From Treponema sp. (lineage in GTDB: Bacteria; Spirochaetota; Spirochaetia; Treponematales; Treponemataceae): 64,000 nucleotides of DNA. The stretch is from assembly GCA_024682655.1 (NCBI GenBank), contig JAIKYZ010000109.1:1-64000 (forward strand). Reading direction: 5' to 3'. Under the pieces are notes generated by a model that worked only from the letters and a program-made list of their open reading frames with translations, was not told the DNA's origin and did no database searches. Of this stretch, positions 38,522-48,342 are shown one piece after another (the first letter of the stretch is position 1; each line of letters starts with the position of its first letter). The translations under genes were made by a program, and so were the position numbers.

Positions 38522-39529
38522 TTAGAGCTCCTGAATGATTATATTTCTATTCTTGATATCAGAAATTAAAGAGGACATTGCATTTCTAATTTTTTCAGGA
38601 ACAGTTTGAATGTAATTCAAATCATCCTGAACAAAGTCGATGTAGCCTTTTTCAAGACCAACCATATCTGCCTTTCCCCATTCAGTTTCTTCTTTTATAT
38701 ATTCAACGGTAACTTCGTAGGCCATTTTCTTTTGTTCCATGACTGTACTGGAAATTATTCTACCAGGGGCTTTTGCAAATCCGTTGTTATCAAACCAGGT
38801 GATATAAATATTATGCTCTACAGCCGATTTAATTACTCCCTGTGAAGCACCTCCGCAAATTGGAAGAATTACATCAACTCCCTTAGAAATTAAACTATCG
38901 GCAATTTCTGCACCTTTTGTGGCATCATACCAGTTTCCTACAAGTCTAAAATCAGCGCTTGTAAGGGGATTAGCTGCCTTGGCTCCTTTTTCAAAGTAAG
39001 GATAAAGAATATTGTTCATTACAGGGTATTCCTGAGCCGCTATCAAAGCTACCTTGTGAGTTTTTGACATAAGGCCGGCGATATAACCTGTTAGATAAGA
39101 CTGTTCATACTGATTGTAACAAACGGTGTAGATATTATTATTTCCCTGGTAATTTGCGTCTAAAAGAATGAACTTTTGATTAGGGAAAGATTCAATTATT
39201 GGCAGGGTGAGTTCTGGTAAAGAGGGATTTGAAGAAATAATTAGATCGTATTTTTGACTTGCAGCAAGGCCTAAAAGTTTAGCCCCCCATTCAGCCTGAT
39301 TTGTTCCTGCTTCCATAACGAAAAGTTTAACATTTTTGGCTTCTTCAACTTCTTCGTTATAGCCATCAACGGCTTCTTTTACGCCTTCAACCAGCATTTC
39401 GTATACCGGACTGTTGTCTATAATTCCCGGAACGAAGATAGCAATGGATTTTGCCTTTACAACTTCTTTAGTTTTACAAGACAAAAACAAAAGTGAAATT
39501 AAACATAAAAATAGAGAGATCTTTTTCAT
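38522..39529 (-). CDS. BMP-family substrate-binding lipoprotein
   Basis: Lipobox LFLSC; BMP features (GYIAGLMSKTHKVALIAA, DVILPICGGASQGV). Confidence 0.9.
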   Translation of the reverse strand: MKKISLFLCLISLLFLSCKTKEVVKAKSIAIFVPGIIDNSPVYEMLVEGVKEAVDGYNEEVEEAKNVKLFVMEAGTNQAEWGAKLLGLAASQKYDLIISSNPSLPELTLPIIESFPNQKFILLDANYQGNNNIYTVCYNQYEQSYLTGYIAGLMSKTHKVALIAAQEYPVMNNILYPYFEKGAKAANPLTSADFRLVGNWYDATKGAEIADSLISKGVDVILPICGGASQGVIKSAVEHNIYITWFDNNGFAKAPGRIISSTVMEQKKMAYEVTVEYIKEETEWGKADMVGLEKGYIDFVQDDLNYIQTVPEKIRNAMSSLISDIKNRNIIIQEL

Positions 39530-39569
39530 ATAAATAAATTAGTTTGATATAAAACTATTGTCAAGTAAA

Positions 39570-40001
39570 TTAAGAAAAATTATTACTGATTCTCTGCAAA
39601 AATTCTACAAATTTTTCTTTTTCTTCCTGATTAAAATCTTTGTAAAAGGTTGCAATTAAATCTTTTGAGATTTCTGAAGTTTTACAATTATATTCTTTTC
39701 CCTTTTTGGTAAGGCGAATCAATTTACTTCTTTTATCGTTTGTGTCGCTTACGGTTTCTATTAAACCTTCCTGTTCAAGTTTACGAACCAAAACTGTTGT
39801 TGTTGATTTATCTCTGTTTATTTTTTCTGATAAATCTTTCATGGTCATATTTTGGTTTTCTTTTAATTGAAAAAGAATGTTTCCATGAGAAGTTGCAAAA
39901 TCTGGCCAGCCATTTTCTTTTAATTTATCTCTCAAAAAATCTGAAGTTACAGAGTGGATATGAGAGAGAAGAGAAATACTTTGATTAATACTTTTTTCCA
40001 T
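39570..40001 (-). CDS. MarR-family transcriptional regulator
   Basis: MTMKDLSEKINRDKSTTTVLVRKLEQEGLIETVSDTNDKRSKLIRLTKKG. Confidence 0.92.
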   Translation of the reverse strand: MEKSINQSISLLSHIHSVTSDFLRDKLKENGWPDFATSHGNILFQLKENQNMTMKDLSEKINRDKSTTTVLVRKLEQEGLIETVSDTNDKRSKLIRLTKKGKEYNCKTSEISKDLIATFYKDFNQEEKEKFVEFLQRISNNFS

Positions 40002-40025
40002 AGTTAAATATTATAAATCCAAATT

Positions 40026-42023
40026 TTAATATTGTCCCTGTGGCATTCCAGGATAATTTTGTCCAGGAACCATGTTGTAGGCATTATTTGCAGGATTTGT
40101 ATTATTTTGTGCAGGGTTTGTATTAGTCTGGCTGCTTTGACTGTTTGCACTTGAATTACCTGCAGTCTCAGAAGAAGTTACACTTGTGTCTGCATTAGAA
40201 ACTTCACTACTTTCGCTAGACTGGCTGTCAGAGTTTTCTGCTGGTTTTTCAATAGTTGTACTTTCATTTGTACTTGGGCTTGTATTTGAATTTTCGTTAT
40301 AAAGGTCAATTCGAATTTCTTCAAGTCTTGATTTATGTCTTGATTTAAGGAGAAGTGTTTGATTTTCTCGTTTATAAACATAACCAGATGAATTATAAGT
40401 TTCAAATCTTGGGTCTGTACGGAAGGCCATGTTGTAAATATAAATTGTGCGGAATCTAGGAACACCCTTCAAAATTACATAGTGGGTAAGGCTTTCTGGG
40501 AAGTCGATTATATACTGAATTTCTTCACTAGATCTGTTAACTTTGATGTCTCTTGCACAAGTCCAGGCCCAAACTTTATTAGAATCACTAATCTTAGCAA
40601 AGTGTGGGTAGTACCAGTTATCGTAAGCAATAATAGGATAAATATTTGAAAGTGTTCTTAAATCAAAGGAAGAACTTTCTGCAATATAAGAATTTACAAT
40701 GGCATAACCTGCTTTTTGAGTTTCTACATTACCAGAGATAATTCCATAACGTAAAAGAGCAACACCAATTTCAACAGCCTGAACAACCGAGATAAAGGTA
40801 TCATTTTCGGAAATTGTAATAATGCTTCCATTAAAATTACACATTGAAGCTATCTTATCTACACAAGGTTCAAGTAATGGCAGAAGAATTGAAGCATATT
40901 TTTCGTTCAATGGTAAAAGTTCATTGTACAATTGTAAAATTCCAACAATCTGTACTAAAGTTGCATTTTCAATATTGAGTTTTGCAGCCCTATTAAGAAT
41001 TGTTGTTACTTCATTCTGATTTGGATGAATGAAAAGGAAGTTAGCAATATTTCTGACTCCCAAAATATTTAATGAACCATTTTGAGCACTTGTAGAAATA
41101 AGGTTTTGATTAGTTTTCATAACGGCTTCAAGTTTTAAATCCATAGAAGAAAGGGTATTTAAATATGGAGCCGAAAGATAAGTTCTTTCCGGATTGTTTT
41201 TAAGGCTCTGAGGTATGTTTTCAATAGCCTGATTATAGTGGCCGGTTTCTGACATAGCGGCAATATAAGAAACAGCAGTCTGTTCTGTAATATTTGCTTC
41301 GACAGTATTTGAATTAAAGGCAGAAATAAGATTGTGTTTGATTGAAGAAATTGTCTGTCTGTAATTTTCTGGACTGGCAATTGCAAGTTCTGTAATCAAA
41401 TCAAAGGTAAATTCCTGTGTATCCTGGTATGGAGCATAAGATAAAGAATTTCCCAGGTGGGAGAAAGTAACATACTTTTCAGCAAGGGAATAAGCTTCCA
41501 GTTCCCAGGAATTTTTTCTTTCTTCAAAAATAATTCTGTTTGAATCCTCTTTTTTAACTTTTAAATTTGAGGAATAATTGTAAGGAATCTCGATTGATTT
41601 TATATTTGCAGGTAAAACTGCGTTAATCGATAAATTAGAATCTATGTCCAGAGAGGATAATAAAATGTGAAGTTTTACATTATTTGTAAAATCAAATTCA
41701 TAAGATAAATCTGATATTTTTTTGTAACTTGTTAAGTTTACTTCTGTTATTTCTTGTGAATCACCTGCATTATTAACTTTTATTGGATTTTGGTTATCAA
41801 AGAATAAATTAAGACCCTTATAAGATAATCTAAGTTTATTAGTTAAAGGCGTTCCGCTGTCATTTGCTGTGCTTTCTTCTGCTTTTTCAAGAGTAATTTG
41901 AAGATTACCAATTTTTTCAATAATGCTTGAATCTGTTCTAAATTGAAGGACAAAAATGCCGATGATTATAAGAGTATCGACAATCAGCAGTCCTAAGGCT
42001 TTTCTAAAATTTTGAATGCTCAT
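40026..42023 (-). CDS. Hypothetical membrane-anchored protein with Ser/Asn/Gln-rich C-terminus
   Basis: N-terminal TM, intact 665-aa ORF. Confidence 0.75.
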   Translation of the reverse strand: MSIQNFRKALGLLIVDTLIIIGIFVLQFRTDSSIIEKIGNLQITLEKAEESTANDSGTPLTNKLRLSYKGLNLFFDNQNPIKVNNAGDSQEITEVNLTSYKKISDLSYEFDFTNNVKLHILLSSLDIDSNLSINAVLPANIKSIEIPYNYSSNLKVKKEDSNRIIFEERKNSWELEAYSLAEKYVTFSHLGNSLSYAPYQDTQEFTFDLITELAIASPENYRQTISSIKHNLISAFNSNTVEANITEQTAVSYIAAMSETGHYNQAIENIPQSLKNNPERTYLSAPYLNTLSSMDLKLEAVMKTNQNLISTSAQNGSLNILGVRNIANFLFIHPNQNEVTTILNRAAKLNIENATLVQIVGILQLYNELLPLNEKYASILLPLLEPCVDKIASMCNFNGSIITISENDTFISVVQAVEIGVALLRYGIISGNVETQKAGYAIVNSYIAESSSFDLRTLSNIYPIIAYDNWYYPHFAKISDSNKVWAWTCARDIKVNRSSEEIQYIIDFPESLTHYVILKGVPRFRTIYIYNMAFRTDPRFETYNSSGYVYKRENQTLLLKSRHKSRLEEIRIDLYNENSNTSPSTNESTTIEKPAENSDSQSSESSEVSNADTSVTSSETAGNSSANSQSSQTNTNPAQNNTNPANNAYNMVPGQNYPGMPQGQY

Positions 42024-42095
42024 TGTCTTTTCAGTTTAACTAATGATTAATGGAATTTCAACTATACTTTGTTCTATTAAATATATGTAATTAAG

Positions 42096-43694
42096 GTGGG
42101 GAAAATGAAAAAGTTAATCCTTTTATTGTTAGCAAATTTGGCTATTTTATTTATCACTTCTTGTGTGTCTAAAACAGCTATTCCAGATTCTGGCGAAAAG
42201 GAAATCCGTCAGCCGGTTATTGAAGTTGAGGAAAAAAAAGTTGAAGAAGCTCCTAATATTGTATTTGCAAAAGAGTTAAGAAAGGAACTTGAAAATAGAA
42301 ATACAGAAGGAGCAATTGCTTTATTTGAAAAATTACCTGAAGAACTTGCCCAGGATAAAGAGCTTAAAATGCTTCTGGCTTCTCTTTACTATTCAAACAT
42401 GGAATTTGACAATGCTTCAAAAGTTGCGGTTTCAATTCTTGATGTAAAAAAAGAATTAAAAGGGGATGGTAAAAAAGAAAGTCTTGAGGGTGAAGAAATT
42501 CAGCCTGAAACTTATTCTAAAGTAGTTAATCTTCCAATTTCTGTATTGGGTTATAAAAAAACAGATTTTATCCTTCCTTTTGAAATTTCAGAAGATGATA
42601 AGTTAGTTTTTGAAATTAAAGAAGATAATCTTGAAATTTGGGAATTACTTGCCTTGTGTCAGCATGCTTCGGGAAATAAAAAAGCTTATAAAAAAATCTG
42701 CGATTCAATTCTGGAACTTGATCCTTACAATATAACTGTAAATATTCAGAATGCAGAAGATTATACTGTGGCAAAAAAATATAAACTTGCCAGAAGTTGT
42801 TATAGACTTGCTCTAAAAAGAGATCCAAACAATGCAGATGCCCTTTTTGGTTTAGGTCAGACTTCATATTTTCTTGATGATGTAAAAACAGCCGCTCAGG
42901 TTTTTGAAGATGTTCTTGATATAGACCCTGAAAATCCTTCTGCACTTTCTTACATGGGAAAAATTCAGGCAGAAAGTGAAAATTATTTAAGGGCTGCAAA
43001 ATATGCAAAACTCGCAATTGATTCAGATCCTTATAATTATGATTACTGGATGGATTACGGAACTTATTTAAGATATCAGGGAAAATTTGATGAAGCCGAA
43101 GCCGCCTGGAAACATGCAGTTTCTTTAGATCCAACTTATTTCCTGGCCTATGCTTATCTTGCCGGTTCTTATGATGAAAGAGATATGTTCCCTGAAGCTT
43201 TGGAAAATTACCGCAAAGTAATAGAAACAAATCCAAAATATTATTTTGCCTACGAAGAAGCCGCTTTATTGGAATATCACGAAGGTAATTACGAAAATGC
43301 CATAAGAGATTTTTCAAAAGCCTATGAATATAGTCAGAGCTGGGCCTATAAACTTATGATTCATGCCTGCTATAAAAAACTTGGAAAAGATTTTGACGCA
43401 ATAGAATGTTTAAGAACTGCTTTGAAAGATATAAAAGAAAGAGATTCTGCTGAATATCATTTAGTAAAATTCTATTATGATTCTTACACAAGAAATGGAA
43501 TGAATCTGGTAATAGGTAAAATTAATAAAGAAACAAATAGCAATAAGCGGGGAAAAATGCTATTCTACTTGGGCTTGTATTGTGAATTATCTGGAGATGA
43601 TTCAAATGCTAAAGATTATTACACACAAGTAAATGCAATGCAGGCACCAATGTTCTTTGAATATAGATTAGCAGAATGGAGCCTCGGTTTATGA
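42096..43694 (+). CDS. TPR-repeat lipoprotein
   Basis: Lipobox FITSC; repeated TPR motifs (ALFGLGQTSYFLDDVKTAAQVFEDVLDIDPENPSAL...). Confidence 0.88.
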   Translation: MGKMKKLILLLLANLAILFITSCVSKTAIPDSGEKEIRQPVIEVEEKKVEEAPNIVFAKELRKELENRNTEGAIALFEKLPEELAQDKELKMLLASLYYSNMEFDNASKVAVSILDVKKELKGDGKKESLEGEEIQPETYSKVVNLPISVLGYKKTDFILPFEISEDDKLVFEIKEDNLEIWELLALCQHASGNKKAYKKICDSILELDPYNITVNIQNAEDYTVAKKYKLARSCYRLALKRDPNNADALFGLGQTSYFLDDVKTAAQVFEDVLDIDPENPSALSYMGKIQAESENYLRAAKYAKLAIDSDPYNYDYWMDYGTYLRYQGKFDEAEAAWKHAVSLDPTYFLAYAYLAGSYDERDMFPEALENYRKVIETNPKYYFAYEEAALLEYHEGNYENAIRDFSKAYEYSQSWAYKLMIHACYKKLGKDFDAIECLRTALKDIKERDSAEYHLVKFYYDSYTRNGMNLVIGKINKETNSNKRGKMLFYLGLYCELSGDDSNAKDYYTQVNAMQAPMFFEYRLAEWSLGL

Positions 43695-44875
43695 GTCAGA
43701 CAAGAAAAGAATTAGAACTTAATGGAAGAAAAATAACTTTAATCGGCACAGCTCATGTTAGTGCAGAAAGTTGTAAAGAAGTAGAAGAATCTATAAAAGA
43801 AATCATGCCAGATTGTATTGGAATTGAACTGGACGAAAGACGTGCAGATTCAATCCAGAACCCTGACAAATATAGAAATCTTGACGTTATAAAAGTTTTA
43901 CGAAATCACGAAGGTTTTATGCTTCTTGCCAATTTAGTTTTATCTTCTTTTCAAAGACGTATGGGCATGAACACCGGTGTAAAGCCTGGTCAGGAAATGC
44001 TTACAGCCATGCAGGTTGCCTCTGAATTAAATATTCCTACTGTAATGGTAGACAGACCAATTCAGGTAACCTTAAAAAGAGCTTGGGCAAAAAATAAACT
44101 CTGGGGAAAATGTAAACTTTTAGCCTCTTTACTTTCAAGTGCATTCAGCAAAGAAGAAGTTTCAGAAGATGAAATTGAAAACCTTAAAAAAGGCAACGAA
44201 ATGGATTCTATGATGAATGAATTATCGGAATACATGCCGGTTGTAAAAGAAGTTTTAATTGACGAAAGAGACCGTTATCTTGCAAGTAAAATCTGGACAG
44301 CTAATGGAAATAATGTAGTTGCCGTTTTAGGTGCAGGACACTTACCTGGAGTTCAAGCCTACCTGGAAAAATTAGCAAAAAACGAAGCTTCGGCAGATGT
44401 AGAGGAGATTGCTTCTCTTCCTAAAAAAACATTTGGCGGAAAATTATTAAGCTGGTTTATCCCAATTCTTATTGTTGGCCTTATTGTTGCCGGTTTTGTT
44501 TATGGAGGCCTTCAGGCTGGAACAAAAATGCTTTCTTCCTGGTTCTTATGGAATTCAATTCCAGCCGCAATCATGACTTTAGCTGCCCTGGGACATCCAG
44601 TAACAATTATTGTTTCTTTTCTTAGTGCTCCTTTTACTTCCCTTTGTCCTTTTATTGGAGTTGGAATAGTTGCCGGTATAATTCAGGCCCTGGTATGTAA
44701 GCCAAAAGTTTCTGATATGGAAAATTTACAGGATGACCTTTCAAAGTTTAAAGGCTGGTATAAAAATAGACTTTTAAGAGTTCTTCTTGTATTTATACTG
44801 TCATCTTTAGGTTCATCTTTTGGTACTTTTGCCGCCGGTGCTGATATCATAAAACTTTTTACCCAAGTAGTTTAA
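43691..44875 (+). CDS. TraB-family membrane protein
   Basis: LIGTAHVSAESCKEVEESIKEIMPDCIGIELDERR; C-terminal TM segments. ATGA overlap with TPR gene stop. Confidence 0.87.
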   Translation: MSQTRKELELNGRKITLIGTAHVSAESCKEVEESIKEIMPDCIGIELDERRADSIQNPDKYRNLDVIKVLRNHEGFMLLANLVLSSFQRRMGMNTGVKPGQEMLTAMQVASELNIPTVMVDRPIQVTLKRAWAKNKLWGKCKLLASLLSSAFSKEEVSEDEIENLKKGNEMDSMMNELSEYMPVVKEVLIDERDRYLASKIWTANGNNVVAVLGAGHLPGVQAYLEKLAKNEASADVEEIASLPKKTFGGKLLSWFIPILIVGLIVAGFVYGGLQAGTKMLSSWFLWNSIPAAIMTLAALGHPVTIIVSFLSAPFTSLCPFIGVGIVAGIIQALVCKPKVSDMENLQDDLSKFKGWYKNRLLRVLLVFILSSLGSSFGTFAAGADIIKLFTQVV

Positions 44876-44996
44876 TATTTTTCTTGTCCTTTGATTTATT
44901 AGAGATTTCTAATCTTCTGCTAATATAGACCTAAGGAATAAGCTTCCCAGAATAATTATATTTTTAATAAGAATAATTAAAATAGGGGAGCTTAGA

Positions 44997-46415
44997 ATGA
45001 AAAAACTACTATTTATTACTGCACTCAGCTTTATTTCAAGTGCAGCCATAAATTTATTTGCCTTCGAAAAGATATCAACTCAAGACCTTTTTTATTCCTA
45101 TCTTAAAAATGATTCAGATCTTAAAAATCTTACAATCGAAGCAGAACAAGCCCAGCTTTCTTTAAAATCCACTCAGATAGAAAATGGATTTCTTGTAAAC
45201 CTTACAAGTGGAAGCCTAATATTAAAATCAAATGGGGAAGATTCTTCCTTAACCGTAAAATCGGCCGGCCTTAGTGCAAGTCTTCCACAGGCTTCAAATC
45301 TTACTCTTACAGCCAGCAGTGATTACAGTGTGGAAAATTCTGATTCTGAAAAAGTATCTGAATTTTCGGATACAAAATTAAATCTTTCCATTGATATATT
45401 TTCTTCAAACTCAATTACAAGGAAAGTAAATCTTATGAAGGCCCAGCGTAGCTTTACCCAGGCAAAGAGGGCCCTTGAAAATCAGGCTATTGAATGTGAA
45501 ATTGAATTTTATACAAGTCTTAAGGAATTACTTACTGCCACAGGTGATATAATCAGCGCCCAGAGTGATTTGTACGATGATACAATGGATTTTGAAAGCA
45601 TCAAGGCAAAGGGATATTCAAGTCTTTCCTCTACTTATCAACTGGCCAATATGAAAGTCCTTTCTGACCAGCACGAAATTCAAAGTTTAATTCATGATTA
45701 CATTCTTTTTTACAAAGATTGTGGTTACGAAATCCAGCTAGATTCCTCCACAGATTTTTATCAATTGTTACCTTCCGATCTGCCTCAGGTTCAGGGTCTT
45801 GATATAAATTCTTTTGACAGTGAAAAATACACAGAAATTGAAGAAGCCCTCTGGACTTATCAAATCAACAGCCTTTCTAGAAGTGCCAATAACTATTTTT
45901 CACTTTCTGCCAATGGTGGCTATACCTTTAATAATTCAGATACTTCTACTGATACTTTGGATGCAGGACTTTCTACAAGTATTGCTGGCCTTTCTTTAAG
46001 TGGCGGTGTGAATATGCCTCTTAATGGTCAGAATCCAGTCTACACCTTTGGAGCAAGCCTTTCTCCTTCTGATTTTTTTCTAAAATCTATAAGTGATAAA
46101 AGTAATAAACTTACAGATGAAGCTGAATTACTGGCAATAGAAGATGCCAGAAAAAATTATGAAAAGGTTAAGACTCAGAAAGAAGGGGAATTAGAAGAGA
46201 TTTTGTGGAATAAGGAAAGTTATCAGGAGTCTTACCAGATGTATGAAAGTCTTTCTAATCAGTTGAAGGAAGCTTTTGATGCTGGACTTATTGCAGAAAG
46301 CCAGTACCTTTCGGCTTTATCGCAGGTAAAAAGTTATAAAGTAAATCTTTTGACAAATAAAATCGATCTTATCATCTACAATAATGAGCTTTTGACTCTT
46401 TTTGTTAATGAATAA
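44997..46415 (+). CDS. TolC-like outer-membrane efflux protein
   Basis: Signal peptide, TolC-like coiled-coil organisation, upstream of MacAB-like genes. Confidence 0.78.
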   Translation: MKKLLFITALSFISSAAINLFAFEKISTQDLFYSYLKNDSDLKNLTIEAEQAQLSLKSTQIENGFLVNLTSGSLILKSNGEDSSLTVKSAGLSASLPQASNLTLTASSDYSVENSDSEKVSEFSDTKLNLSIDIFSSNSITRKVNLMKAQRSFTQAKRALENQAIECEIEFYTSLKELLTATGDIISAQSDLYDDTMDFESIKAKGYSSLSSTYQLANMKVLSDQHEIQSLIHDYILFYKDCGYEIQLDSSTDFYQLLPSDLPQVQGLDINSFDSEKYTEIEEALWTYQINSLSRSANNYFSLSANGGYTFNNSDTSTDTLDAGLSTSIAGLSLSGGVNMPLNGQNPVYTFGASLSPSDFFLKSISDKSNKLTDEAELLAIEDARKNYEKVKTQKEGELEEILWNKESYQESYQMYESLSNQLKEAFDAGLIAESQYLSALSQVKSYKVNLLTNKIDLIIYNNELLTLFVNE

Positions 46416-46443
46416 CTTAAAAAATTAAATTTGGGAGAATAAA

Positions 46444-47499
46444 ATGAAGAAAAAGACCACCATCAAAATTGTCCTTTTTTCGGGACTGGGAATTATTTTA
46501 ATAGCGACAACTTTATTTCTTATAAGAAAACTTATAGCCAGTAAAAACAATGAAAATGTAATCTACACCGTGAATAAGGAAAGTTACGAAAATGTAATTG
46601 AAATTTCTGGAACCGTTTCGGCCGCTCAGGAACAGACTCTTCAGGCTTTAAGTGATGGAACTGTAATTGCCCTTTATGTTCAGGAAGGTGATGTCGTAAA
46701 AAAAGGCGATGTAATTCTTCAATTAGATGACACAAGCGAACAGTACAATCTTGCAAAACACGATTATGATATGGCAACAACAAAAATTTCAGGGTCGGAA
46801 AAAGAATTGAAATTAATGGAAACCCAAAGACTTTCTCTTCTTCAGAAAATTGCAGATAGACAGGTAGTGGCAACTTTTGACGGGGTAATTGCAGAACTTG
46901 ATGTGGCTGTTGGTGATTCTCTGGAAGCAAAGGATACTGTAGGAACTCTTGTAAATCTTGATTATCTGACAGCAGATGTAGAAATTGCAGAAACAGATGT
47001 TGGTAAACTTAAGATAGGCCAAAAGGTCAACTTTACTTTTTCTGCCCTGGAAGAGGAAATTGTAGAAGGTTATTTAGTTGGCTGGCCTGCAATTGGAGAA
47101 GTAACTTCAAGAGGGGCTACAGTTGTAAATGCCCAGGTTAGAATTGATGATTACCCTGAAGAAATTTTACCAAACTTTTCTTTTACAGGAAAAATTGAAC
47201 TTAGTCCTACCGTCGAAAATCTTGTTTTATCCCGTTATGCCATAGCCTATGATGAAGATGGTCAGGCTTATGTTGAACTTGCCCGTTCTGGAAAAGTTAT
47301 AAATGTTACAGTTGAACGTTATGGCAGTGAATATGTAAAAGTAATAGAAGGACTTAAGGGTGGTGAGGAAGTAAAACAACTGACCAAGCCAAAAACTTCT
47401 GGCTGGAATAGAAATAGAATGGCTGGCCCTGGTGGTCAAGACAGGGATAATAGATCAGGCCCTGGAATGGGAGCTGGTGGACCTCCTCCAGGAATGTAA
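46444..47499 (+). CDS. Efflux periplasmic adaptor (MacA-like)
   Basis: Lipoyl-like hairpin domain (VIALYVQEGDVVKKGDVILQLDD), N-terminal TM. Confidence 0.88.
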   Translation: MKKKTTIKIVLFSGLGIILIATTLFLIRKLIASKNNENVIYTVNKESYENVIEISGTVSAAQEQTLQALSDGTVIALYVQEGDVVKKGDVILQLDDTSEQYNLAKHDYDMATTKISGSEKELKLMETQRLSLLQKIADRQVVATFDGVIAELDVAVGDSLEAKDTVGTLVNLDYLTADVEIAETDVGKLKIGQKVNFTFSALEEEIVEGYLVGWPAIGEVTSRGATVVNAQVRIDDYPEEILPNFSFTGKIELSPTVENLVLSRYAIAYDEDGQAYVELARSGKVINVTVERYGSEYVKVIEGLKGGEEVKQLTKPKTSGWNRNRMAGPGGQDRDNRSGPGMGAGGPPPGM

Positions 47500-47521
47500 A
47501 TTAATTTTAAATTTTAGGAAT

Positions 47522-47645
47522 GTTTAAATTGAATGGCTGAAATATCGCCATTCAATTTAACTTAGAGTTTCTTGCGAAACTCTTATATTGTGAATCAAAT
47601 ATCCTCGGTTGTTGAAACAACCTGCGGTATTTGATTTTAAGGAAG
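47522..47645 (+). repeat. Three-hairpin dispersed repeat, copy C
   Basis: Same three hairpins; loop and spacer substitutions; lies between the MacA-like and ATPase genes. Confidence 0.95.
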
Positions 47646-47655
47646 GTGAGAAAAT

Positions 47656-48333
47656 ATGAGCCAGGCAGTTGTAAAACTTGATAAGGTAGTAAAGACCTAT
47701 TTTATGGGAGAAAACCAGGTTCAGGCCCTTAAAGGAATTTCTTTTGAGATTAAAGAAGGTGAATTTACGGCAATTATGGGGCCTTCAGGTTCTGGTAAAT
47801 CTACCTGCATGAATATGATTGGATGTCTTGATAAACCCAGCAGTGGAATTGTTGCAATAAACGGAAAAGAAACCTCCCTTATGAGCGAAAAGGAACTTGC
47901 ACAGCTTAGAAATAAAACAGTTGGTTTTGTTTTTCAGCAATATCATTTAATTCCTGCTATTACAGTCTTAGAAAATGTTATGCTACCCTTGAAATACCAG
48001 AAGGTTGAAAAAAAAGAAAGAGTGGAAAAGGCTCTTATGGCCCTGGAGTCTGTTGGCCTGAATGATAGAATAAGTCACAGGCCTCATGAACTATCTGGTG
48101 GACAAAAACAAAGAGTTGCCATAGCCCGTGCTATGATTACAAAACCTAAAATCCTTTTAGCAGATGAACCAACAGGAGCTTTGGATAGCCAGACTGGACA
48201 GCAGGTAATGGAACTTTTTAGGGAAATTAATAAAAAAAATGGTACCAGCGTAATTATTGTAACCCATGATCCAAGAATTGGGGCAAGTGTAGAACGTTGT
48301 ATCAAAATATTTGATGGTTTAATCCAGGATTAG
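47656..48333 (+). CDS. ABC transporter ATP-binding protein (MacB/LolD type)
   Basis: GPSGSGKSTCMNMIGCLDKPSSG, LSGGQKQRVAIARAM, LLADEPTGALDS. Confidence 0.95.
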   Translation: MSQAVVKLDKVVKTYFMGENQVQALKGISFEIKEGEFTAIMGPSGSGKSTCMNMIGCLDKPSSGIVAINGKETSLMSEKELAQLRNKTVGFVFQQYHLIPAITVLENVMLPLKYQKVEKKERVEKALMALESVGLNDRISHRPHELSGGQKQRVAIARAMITKPKILLADEPTGALDSQTGQQVMELFREINKKNGTSVIIVTHDPRIGASVERCIKIFDGLIQD

Positions 48334-48342
48334 GGGAGTCTT

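Noticed and set aside
42616-43317. 233-aa minus-strand ORF antisense to the TPR lipoprotein gene
   Set aside because: Lies wholly opposite a convincing CDS; His/Leu/Asn-rich composition typical of reverse-frame translation of an AT-rich gene.
44898-44913. ATTAGA-N4-TCTAAT palindrome upstream of the efflux operon as an operator
   Set aside because: Short and AT-rich, with no adjacent regulator gene to support it; could be chance.
46532-46930. 132-aa minus-strand ORF within the MacA-like gene
   Set aside because: Low-complexity antisense shadow ORF with no recognisable motif.
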